Shown here: positions 57,157-64,000 of the stretch, piece by piece
Position numbering within the stretch: position 1 is the stretch's first letter
How the letters are laid out: every line of letters starts with the position of its first letter
Source of the DNA: Paenibacillus gallinarum
GTDB lineage: Bacteria; Bacillota; Bacilli; Paenibacillales; Paenibacillaceae
Direction of reading: 5' to 3'
NCBI RefSeq assembly: GCF_014836635.1
Contig: NZ_JACSQL010000002.1
Coordinates: forward strand, 372,001 to 436,000
Length of the DNA stretch: 64,000 bases
Made by a program: the position numbers and the translations under genes
The notes under the pieces: generated by a model
What the model was told of the DNA's origin: nothing
Database searches by the model: none
What the model saw: the letters and a program-made list of their open reading frames with translations, nothing else

Positions 57157-60100
57157 TTATCGACTTACACTAACCGCAGCAGAAGGGGCTGATTCACCCG
57201 CTGCATTGACAGCCGTTACCCGAAAGGCTCCAGTAGCTTCTGCATTGTTATATTTAAAGGAAGTAAAGCTTGCTGTACCTACTTCATTAAACGGTTCCTG
57301 ACCCGTTTCACTGTAGTATACATGGAAGCTCGATACCCCTTCTTGTGCAGCCCAGGAGATTGTAATACCTTGATCCGTAACCGTAGCAGTCACTCCGCTT
57401 GGAGCAGAAGGAACTGCAGCAGTTGATGGCTCTGTATTATTTTCTTCCCCAGTATTATCATCCGGCTCTACCACTTCACCAGGAACTTCAATAACACCTT
57501 CATCTGATGTTTCTTCTTGCGGTGGAGCAGGGGCCGTACTGCCGACTACAGAACTCGGCGCTGACTCTTTTCCTGCTACATCCACAGCTACGATGTAAAA
57601 CTGAGCACCACCGCCTGCATAGGAAGTAAAGGTTGCTTGATTACCTGCAAGTACAACTTTGCCTTGATTCTGGAATGGACCGCCGTTTGTGCTTCGGTAT
57701 AGCCTGTAACCAACCACGTCACTTGCTGAACTTGGGTTAAAGGTAATTACCGCATTATCATTGCTTACGCTTATTCTGACGTTCCCTGGGGCGTCAGGAG
57801 CGCTGCCATCGTCCCGGCGTGGGTCGACTTCTGTAGGCATGTCGTCATCCGCGTCCGTAGGCAAATAATAGGAAAGCGGTTCATGTGAACTCATTTTCTT
57901 GAATGCAGCTTGCAAATCCTTAATGAGATCGGAGATTGCACGCTTTCTTTTCACCACGGTTTGTTCTTTAAGCATATCCGAAGGTGTTTCATCTCTTGGA
58001 ATGTAATTTACCCCGTTATAAGTGATGTACTTAGCTTTGCCTACCGCATCATCATATTCGGTTGGTACATATTTGGTATTGAATAGATCGGTCACAAATT
58101 TATCCGTAGCCGAAGTAGGAAGTTTACCGCTATAAGCGGACACGGTCTTCGTTGTAATACCATCCGGCTTCGTAAATGATTTGGTTGTAAACAAATCAGG
58201 TTCCTGTTCGGAAACTTCGTTCATGATCTTAGCCCACAGCTTACGAGCACGTTCCTTCTGAGCTTTCGTCTCCAGTGTGTTCGCTTGTGTCTTGTAACCA
58301 ACCCATACGCCGAGTGTAACATCAGGTGTGTAACCTTCGAACCATACATCGCCGTAATTTTGAGTTGTTCCTGTTTTACCTGCGATAGCAATGTCGCCAT
58401 ATTTATTAAAGTTATCTCTTACGACTTTTCCTGTTCCGTCTGAGATCGCAGTACGAAGCATGTCTGTCATAAGATAAGCCGTTTGTTCAGAGAAAACTTG
58501 CTTAGGCTCTGCTTTGTGACTGTATACAATGTTACCTTTGTAATCCACGATTTTTTCAATCATGTAGGCATCATGGAATACACCATTGTTAGCAATTGCA
58601 CCATAAGCATTCGTTAATTCTTCTACGGTTACACCATGACTTAGACCTCCGAGCACACCTGTTGTTGCGTTCGCATAATCATCTTCAGTAAGTGTAGTGA
58701 TTCCGAGACTTTTGGCGAAATCCCAAGCTTTCTCCATTCCGACTTCTTCATTAAATAATTTCAGAGCAGGAACGTTAAGAGACTGATTAAGTGCATATCT
58801 TGCGGTAACAAGCCCACTGTATCTTCCATTACTGTTTTTAGGAATGTGGAATCCTTTGCTGCCGTCTTTCAAAATGATCGGTGAGTCATCAATAATAGAT
58901 GCCGGCTGAATTAGACCTTCTTCTAAGGCAGGAAGGTACGCTGCAATCGGCTTCATTGCCGAACCGGGTTGTCTCACCATCTGAGTAGCATAGTTCATAT
59001 TCTCTACGTTAAAATCACGGCCTTCAATCATACCGAGGATTTTCCCGGTTTTATGATCAATCATCATCGATGCCGTTTGTTCAAGACCTTTGTTTTCATC
59101 ATAGGCAGAGAAATTACTGTCATCTTCAGCGATCGAGCGCATCGTTTTGTAGACAGTTTTGTTAATTGTCGTATATACCCGGTAACCTCCGGTGCGCAGC
59201 TGAATCTGAGCCTCTTCCAACTGTTCAGCGGTTGTTCCACCGTTTTCCGAAGCTTCTGGATAAAGTACTTCCATCAGAACCTTGGCAGCTTGACGCTCTG
59301 TTTCAAGCATCAGATAAGGATAGGTGTTATACGCTTTGGCTACTTTTGGTGCAAGCGAAGACTTGATATCAAAGGCAATTGCCTCATCGTATTCACTTTG
59401 TGTAATCTTACCAAGGGCAAGCATTCGTCCAAGAACACGTTCTTGTCGCTCTAGAGCATTATTAAAGTTCTTCTCGTTGAAATCCCCTTTTCCGTTAAAA
59501 GCAGAATAAGAAGAGGGAAGTTGCGGAAGGCCTGCTAAATAGGCAGCTTGCGCAATGTTTAAATCATTGAGATCGTTAATATTAAAAATCCCCTTGGCAG
59601 CAGCTTTAATGCCATAAACATTATATCCACTTGATCCATTTCCGAAAGGAACCTTATTTAGATAGGCTGTTATAATTTCATCTTTCGTTAGAAATCTTTC
59701 CAATCGAAGGGACAATAAGATCTCTTTTACTTTTCGGTCCTCTGTTTTGTCCAGATTAAGGAATACTCTTCTAGCTAACTGCTGAGTGAGGGTACTTCCT
59801 CCCGTTTGTACGGGTTCGTTTAGTATACGTTCCTTTACTGCACGAAGTGTTCCTGTTATGTCGACACCTTTATGCTCGTAGAATGAATCGTCTTCAATCG
59901 ATACCACAGCATCTATTACCTTTTGAGGAATGTCCTCAAATTCTACGATTCGCCGATCCTCCTCGGTCCGAAACTGACCTATGGGAGACCCGTCAGCGAA
60001 ATAAGCAAAGCCCGTCAGTGCATTTTCCCCTATCGCTTGCTCAATTTCAGCTCTTGATCGAACGGGTTCGTCTTTTACAATAGAAGCTATGTAGCCTGTT

Positions 60101-60231
60101 AGTGCACCACCTGCAAATAGAACACCCATGATGCCTAATATGAAAGCCCACTTCACAAAGCTACCCAGCCTGCGAAAAAAACGATTGCGGGAAGGCTTCT
60201 CTTCAGGTTTTTTATTCTGATCATCAACCAT
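57157..60231 (-). CDS. Class A penicillin-binding protein (PBP1A-like) with two FN3 domains
   Basis: A 1024-residue bifunctional cell-wall synthase. ATG 60231 has AGGAGG ten bases upstream. Residues 1-55 hold a charged tail and one transmembrane helix. The GT51 transglycosylase contains EDDSFYEHKGVD near 93, TGGSTLTQQLARRV near 130 and FLTKDEIITAYLNKVPFG. The transpeptidase has RQPGSAMKPIAAY near 425 (S-x-x-K), NQSLN near 480 (S-x-N) and AGKTGTTQN near 620 (KTG). The C-terminus carries two FN3 domains (near 815-895 and 945-1023) joined by an acidic linker. Confidence 0.92.
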   Translation of the reverse strand: MVDDQNKKPEEKPSRNRFFRRLGSFVKWAFILGIMGVLFAGGALTGYIASIVKDEPVRSRAEIEQAIGENALTGFAYFADGSPIGQFRTEEDRRIVEFEDIPQKVIDAVVSIEDDSFYEHKGVDITGTLRAVKERILNEPVQTGGSTLTQQLARRVFLNLDKTEDRKVKEILLSLRLERFLTKDEIITAYLNKVPFGNGSSGYNVYGIKAAAKGIFNINDLNDLNIAQAAYLAGLPQLPSSYSAFNGKGDFNEKNFNNALERQERVLGRMLALGKITQSEYDEAIAFDIKSSLAPKVAKAYNTYPYLMLETERQAAKVLMEVLYPEASENGGTTAEQLEEAQIQLRTGGYRVYTTINKTVYKTMRSIAEDDSNFSAYDENKGLEQTASMMIDHKTGKILGMIEGRDFNVENMNYATQMVRQPGSAMKPIAAYLPALEEGLIQPASIIDDSPIILKDGSKGFHIPKNSNGRYSGLVTARYALNQSLNVPALKLFNEEVGMEKAWDFAKSLGITTLTEDDYANATTGVLGGLSHGVTVEELTNAYGAIANNGVFHDAYMIEKIVDYKGNIVYSHKAEPKQVFSEQTAYLMTDMLRTAISDGTGKVVRDNFNKYGDIAIAGKTGTTQNYGDVWFEGYTPDVTLGVWVGYKTQANTLETKAQKERARKLWAKIMNEVSEQEPDLFTTKSFTKPDGITTKTVSAYSGKLPTSATDKFVTDLFNTKYVPTEYDDAVGKAKYITYNGVNYIPRDETPSDMLKEQTVVKRKRAISDLIKDLQAAFKKMSSHEPLSYYLPTDADDDMPTEVDPRRDDGSAPDAPGNVRISVSNDNAVITFNPSSASDVVGYRLYRSTNGGPFQNQGKVVLAGNQATFTSYAGGGAQFYIVAVDVAGKESAPSSVVGSTAPAPPQEETSDEGVIEVPGEVVEPDDNTGEENNTEPSTAAVPSAPSGVTATVTDQGITISWAAQEGVSSFHVYYSETGQEPFNEVGTASFTSFKYNNAEATGAFRVTAVNAAGESAPSAAVSVSR

Positions 60232-60234
60232 CAA

Positions 60235-60594
60235 ATGCTTTCCTCCTTTTAACAGGCATTATTATAGCATAAATTAAGCCATTTGAATCCCCGCAAATGG
60301 TGGTAAGGATCGGAAATTGACATCCTTGCTCGGATTATGTACTTGTAAGACCCTATTTGAGGGCAATTCTGTTGATTTATGGTATAGCATTAACATAAAT
60401 GAGCAAGCCTAATACAGTAGGAATCTTGCTTTGCCAGCTGCTATATAAATGGTTGATCCTTATAAAAAAGTGAAATAAAAACACCCGAACCATTCAAACG
60501 GATTCGGGTGTTTTTTTGTTCTCATCTGTAGCTTTTTTTCATATAGTAAATCCCCTGGCATAAAGCGCAGGGGATTTAAAGCTTGACTCAGATC
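60235..60594. other. Intergenic region with two terminators
   Basis: The right part holds two minus-strand terminators of rpsD: AAATCCCCTG/CAGGGGATTT at 60548-60577 and AAAACACCCGAA/TTCGGGTGTTTT at 60477-60517. The left part is the upstream region of the PBP gene, with a minus-strand -10 TATAAT near 60265-60270. Nothing else is recognised in this 360-bp gap. Confidence 0.65.
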
Positions 60595-61197
60595 TTAACG
60601 GTTGTAGAACTCGACGATTTGTTTCTCGTCGATATCTTGAGAAAGCTCAGCGCGTTCTGGAAGACGGATAAATCTGCCTTCAAGAGCTGCTTCGTTATAC
60701 TCAACGTAAGCAGGAAGATGTGAACGGTTAGCAATCGCTTCTTTTACAGAAGAAAGATTGCGAGATTTTTCACGAAGTCCAATTACATCACCGATGTTTA
60801 CAGCGTAAGACGCGATATCTACTTTTTTACCGTTAACAGTAATGTGTCCGTGAGATACCAATTGACGTGCTCCTGCACGGGAGTTAGCAAAACCAAGACG
60901 GTAAACCAAGTTGTCAAGACGGCATTCTAGTAGGAACATGAAGTTCTCACCAGCGATACCTTGCATTTTTTGTGCTTTAGCAAACAAAGTACGGAACTGC
61001 TTTTCACCCAAACCGTACATGTGGCGCAATTTTTGCTTTTCTTGAAGTTGCATACCGTAGTTGCTGATTTTTCTCCGTTGGTTAGGACCATGTTGACCAG
61101 GAGGGAAAGGGCGTTTTGCCAATTCTTTACCTGTACCGCTGAGAGAGATGCCGAGACGGCGACTTATTTTAAATTTAGGACCAGTGTAACGTGCCAT
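60595..61197 (-). CDS. rpsD: 30S ribosomal protein S4
   Basis: A 200-residue ribosomal protein and primary 16S rRNA binder. Signature regions: [71 protein letters not shown], and the S4 RNA-binding domain [40 protein letters not shown]. It starts at ATG with AAGGAG. In Bacillus rpsD is a single gene repressed by its own product through the leader; the long leader here suggests the same. Confidence 0.97.
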   Translation of the reverse strand: MARYTGPKFKISRRLGISLSGTGKELAKRPFPPGQHGPNQRRKISNYGMQLQEKQKLRHMYGLGEKQFRTLFAKAQKMQGIAGENFMFLLECRLDNLVYRLGFANSRAGARQLVSHGHITVNGKKVDIASYAVNIGDVIGLREKSRNLSSVKEAIANRSHLPAYVEYNEAALEGRFIRLPERAELSQDIDEKQIVEFYNR

Positions 61198-61422
61198 GTT
61201 TAGAGTAACTCCTTTTATTATAAATTATCAGATGGGGCTCTATTTGCGCCGCTTTTTGTTTCGTATTACCTATTAGTGAGGCATACAACCGATTGAAAAG
61301 TTCAGCCGCTGTTCAATCAGCAACAAAGAGCTGTGAGGGTGACACAACGTTACGCCCAAATTTAAGACCATAACAGTCTTGTTCAACAATATATATTATA
61401 TTAAATTAGAGCACAAAGTCAA
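61198..61422 (-). promoter_or_regulatory. rpsD promoter and long leader, probable S4 autoregulatory element
   Basis: A near-consensus promoter lies on the minus strand: TTGACT (61417-61422) and TATAAT (61395-61400) with 16-base spacing. The transcript starts near 61388, leaving about 190 nt of leader before the ATG, long enough for the S4-binding structure known from Bacillus rpsD. The fold was not computed. Confidence 0.65.
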
Positions 61423-61687
61423 GAGAATGACAAAAGTAGAATTTCGTCTGTTTTTGTCGATAGGTAATTAGACCTAAAAATATAGTACTGTTTTCTTTAA
61501 AAAAGATGCAAAGTGCCAGTAAAGAGAGTAATATAGATTGTATCTTAATTTTAAACCATCAAATACTTTAATATTAAAAAGTAAGAACATATAATTATCT
61601 CAATAGATCCATGTGATATGAATCGACCATGCCTTTTGGTTGTGACCTGTAACTTGCTGGTCACCAAAGGTGCAAAGGAGCGCCTAT
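61423..61687 (+). promoter_or_regulatory. Upstream region of the GGDEF gene with hairpin near the ribosome site
   Basis: An AT-rich region in front of the GGDEF gene. GTGACC (61642-61647) and GGTCAC (61659-61664) form a stem extended by CCTTT/AAAGG with bulges, just before AAAGGAG. It may modulate translation. No clear promoter, riboswitch or repeat was recognised. Confidence 0.35.
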
Positions 61688-63688
61688 ATGACAGAACAAT
61701 TACATACGACTTTCTATAATGCACGTAACTCGAAGAATTCCGATCGGGGCATTCAAACTTTCACGCCTCCTCTTTTGCATGAAGAACAAGGTTATCGGAA
61801 TGAAAAGGATGAATGGTTGAATCATCTTGATGTTAGCACTTTTGATTCTGCATATAATGATCGTTTGCTCCGTGAGGCTTTTAAAGAATGGAATCATGAA
61901 GTTCAGTGTATCCCTTCTTTAAAGCATTCGGTGTTTTCATTGTGGAACAGTAATAAATTATGTGTGGCTAAAAACGGAGAACTTTTCTCTCCTATAAAAG
62001 AAGCTGTATTCCAAGTACTTGAGCAAGAAGATGCAGATATTAAACTTTATCCAAAACAATCCACACGTTCAGAATACGAGCATTACTATTTATATACAAT
62101 CCCGCTGAAGACACGTGTTGAAGGAAAACAGCTTGGTGTTTTGTGCGTAGCTGTGCCGGGAATAAGAGAGGGTATCCTCGAAGTATTGGAAGCTGCAAAA
62201 CTTTTTTATCAGTCTAGCTTTTATCGTCATTTTGAGCACCGTTTCCTTTCCAATTTGCTGGACATTCATAAAACAACAGAAAAAGAAAATAGACGACGTT
62301 CCATTCTATTTCAAATTGTACAGCGTATGCACGATCGAATGGATGTTCAGACCGTTTTGGAAGAGGTATTTGACAGCGTAGCTTTTCTGTTCCCGGCAGC
62401 TCGTCTGACACTGTACATGTCACAAGATGGAATTACAGAAGATCCGCGGATCAAACCGCTGTATTTACAAGGGCAATATAATCCGGTATGTGCTATGGCT
62501 TATACTGAAGAAAGAATGATTTCTCAGCCGCTTGGGCTAGAAGAATACGAATTTGGGATTCCTTTTAGAGGGAAGCAGGGGACATACGGCGTATTCCATA
62601 TTGAAACTCCCAGTGAATTGATAGAGGATGTTGATATCCAGCTAATAGTAATGATGGCTGATACGGCTGGAACAGCTTACGAGAATGCCAAGATGCATCA
62701 GCAATCGAATACACTCATTCAAGAACTTCGGATGATAGACGAGTTAACCAAAAAAATAAATCAGAGTTTGCAGCTAGCCGATATTTATGAATATGCTGTG
62801 CAGCAGCTAATGCGCATTTTTAAGGCAAAAGCTTGCTGTATCCTTAAACTTGATCCGGAAGATCAGCAGTTCCGTGTTCTGAATTCGACACTGCCTTCGT
62901 TAGGACAAGAGAAGTACTCGCTCTACGGGATCAGCGGAGAAGTATATCGTACGGGAGAACCTATTATCATTTTTGACTATGAGAAACATAGCGGTCCACG
63001 CTCTATTTTAATGGATATAACAAACTCTAAGTCTATGATGGCCGTACCTCTACGAATAAACGGACAGGTTGAAGGCGCCATTTTAGTAACACATCAGAAT
63101 AAACAGTTTTTCTCTTACGATAACTTTCGTTTCATGGACATGCTGGGTGTTCATATTGGACTTGCTGTTACGAATGCCACTCTTCATGCAGAAGTAAAGA
63201 GACTGGCAACAGTAGACGCATTAACCGGTTTATACGTAAGGCATTATGTGGACCGAATGATAGAAGAAAGACAGAGCAGTGACTTTTGTGGTTCACTGAT
63301 CGTCATTGACCTTGATGATTTCAAGCAAGTAAATGATTCTTATGGTCATCAGATCGGTGACCAAGTACTCACCCAGGTAAGTGACGTCATTCGCGAAAGT
63401 GGAGGTCCAGATGACCTATGTGCAAGATGGGGCGGGGAAGAGATGGCCATTTATTTACCTCAGGTCAGTGCGCAGCAAGCGTTCTTTATTGCAGAGAACA
63501 TCCGGGTACAAATTTCAAGGCGAACTTCTCCATCGATTACGGTATCCTGCGGAATTGGGGAATGGTGCTGGCTTGATGATCAAGTCAGTGTTGAATCACT
63601 GTTCTATCGTGCAGATATGGCTTTATATGAAGCTAAAAACAGCGGTAGAAATCGGGTATGTATTGAGAATAAAAATATGTATAGATAA
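61688..63688 (+). CDS. GAF-GAF-GGDEF diguanylate cyclase-like protein
   Basis: A 666-residue cytoplasmic signalling protein. ATG 61688 follows AAAGGAG; the frame extends six codons upstream only in theory. The N-terminal 200 residues are unassigned. GAF domains appear near 210-340 and 355-500. The C-terminal GGDEF domain near 510-660 shows VDALTGLYVRHYVDRM, DLDDFKQVNDSYGHQIGDQVL and CARWGGEEMAIYLPQ. The signature is GGEEM, where active cyclases have GG(D/E)EF, so activity is uncertain. It likely makes or senses c-di-GMP. Confidence 0.88.
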   Translation: MTEQLHTTFYNARNSKNSDRGIQTFTPPLLHEEQGYRNEKDEWLNHLDVSTFDSAYNDRLLREAFKEWNHEVQCIPSLKHSVFSLWNSNKLCVAKNGELFSPIKEAVFQVLEQEDADIKLYPKQSTRSEYEHYYLYTIPLKTRVEGKQLGVLCVAVPGIREGILEVLEAAKLFYQSSFYRHFEHRFLSNLLDIHKTTEKENRRRSILFQIVQRMHDRMDVQTVLEEVFDSVAFLFPAARLTLYMSQDGITEDPRIKPLYLQGQYNPVCAMAYTEERMISQPLGLEEYEFGIPFRGKQGTYGVFHIETPSELIEDVDIQLIVMMADTAGTAYENAKMHQQSNTLIQELRMIDELTKKINQSLQLADIYEYAVQQLMRIFKAKACCILKLDPEDQQFRVLNSTLPSLGQEKYSLYGISGEVYRTGEPIIIFDYEKHSGPRSILMDITNSKSMMAVPLRINGQVEGAILVTHQNKQFFSYDNFRFMDMLGVHIGLAVTNATLHAEVKRLATVDALTGLYVRHYVDRMIEERQSSDFCGSLIVIDLDDFKQVNDSYGHQIGDQVLTQVSDVIRESGGPDDLCARWGGEEMAIYLPQVSAQQAFFIAENIRVQISRRTSPSITVSCGIGEWCWLDDQVSVESLFYRADMALYEAKNSGRNRVCIENKNMYR

Positions 63689-63725
63689 AGAGCGCTTCCT
63701 TTAAAAAGGAGGACGCTCTTTTTTA
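63687..63725 (+). terminator. Terminator of the GGDEF gene
   Basis: AGAGCG and CGCTCT around CTTCCTTTAAAAAGGAGGA, which itself pairs (TCCTTT/AAAGGA), then TTTTTT. Confidence 0.85.
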
Positions 63726-63786
63726 TGGATACAAGGAGTACACAGAGGAAAACCTAACAAAAAATGAGGTGAAAGGTTGGGTTGAT

Positions 63787-64000
63787 ATGTATAGTTCATT
63801 ATATCGTTTCTTGATAGTAATCCTATGCGCCGCTGTTTTGTTCGGAGGAACTGGGTGTGCTTATAGGTATCAGGAGGACCCAAAAGAAATCTTTCAACGT
63901 GCATTAACAGGGTTAGCTGGCAAAGAAGAGTTGGAATTTCGAGGAAAAGCGGCCATTCGAACGGATGATCATGGATTATTTGATACTGAATATCAATATT
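63787..64000 (+). CDS. Lipoprotein, truncated by window end
   Basis: A frame from ATG 63787 with AGGTGAAAGG upstream, running off the window. The signal peptide MYSSLYRFLIVILCAAVLFGGTGC ends in a lipobox, then AYRYQEDPKEIFQRALTGLAGKEELEFRGKAAIR. No family can be assigned from 71 residues. Confidence 0.65.
   Translation, partial: MYSSLYRFLIVILCAAVLFGGTGCAYRYQEDPKEIFQRALTGLAGKEELEFRGKAAIRTDDHGLFDTEYQY

Noticed and set aside
260..63760. A 22-base near-identical string occurs at 260-282 (inside the HEAT-repeat gene) and 63739-63760 (one-base difference), suggesting attachment repeats of a 63-kb element.
   Set aside because: The interval contains core genes such as rpsD, aroA and ccpA, the reading frames differ, and the prophage already has a better boundary at the tRNA. 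Chance or a shared binding site is likelier.
1..64000. CRISPR arrays, insertion sequences and rRNA genes.
   Set aside because: No spaced direct-repeat array, transposase or rRNA-like sequence was seen on either strand.

Overview
The window looks like a low-GC Gram-positive, endospore-former-type chromosome, most likely Paenibacillus. The evidence is strong AAGGAGG-type ribosome binding sites, frequent TTG and GTG starts, CcpA, bacillithiol-linked YtxJ, divergent acuA/acsA, a DUF1292 protein and a large class A PBP with FN3 repeats. No database was searched; family names come from recognising motifs, gene order and lengths.

Positions 1 to about 35,600 are one prophage of HK97-fold, long-tailed (siphovirus) type, cut by the left edge of the window. 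From the left it holds small accessory genes with two tRNA-like elements and a structured RNA in front of a HEPN-like gene (1-2,000), an ATP-dependent DNA ligase (2.2-3.0 kb), a three-gene cell-surface or virion module with a GH9-like glycosidase (3.4-7.1 kb), and HNH nuclease, probable cos, TerS, TerL, portal, protease, major capsid (7.4-13.1 kb). Head-tail connectors, tail tube, frameshifted tail chaperones, tape measure, baseplate and receptor-binding genes follow (13.1-25.3 kb), then lysis genes (25.4-27.2 kb).

Downstream of lysis is a plasmid-like and regulatory module (27.3-35.5 kb): a Panacea/PemK toxin-antitoxin pair, a LexA-HTH plus YolD operon behind a large palindromic operator, a ParM/ParR pair with centromere-like repeats, five tiny ORFs, an FtsK-like ATPase with a replication-relaxation protein, and XRE regulators. 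No integrase, main repressor or replication genes are seen, so the other end lies left of the window. The prophage abuts the 3' end of a tRNA-Val(GAC), the probable attachment site.

Positions 35,600 to 64,000 are core chromosome: speA, yktB, gndA, aroK, aroA, a GlcNAc/glucose-type PTS permease overlapping enzyme I, ytxJ, ccpA, mtnN, acuA and acsA with a CcpA box between them, PBP1A, rpsD with a long leader, and a GAF-GGDEF protein. Most units end in clear rho-independent terminators.

The points most worth following are: (i) the capsid gene ends in CCC-TAA, followed by a hairpin and, in the +1 frame, the missing N-terminal part of the FN3 domain encoded by the next ORF; (ii) a roughly 120-nt RNA closed by a 13-bp stem directly upstream of a HEPN-like gene whose ribosome site is in its own hairpin; (iii) anticodon-less tRNA-like elements; (iv) the symmetric SOS-like operator; (v) a ParMR partition system in a tRNA-adjacent prophage.
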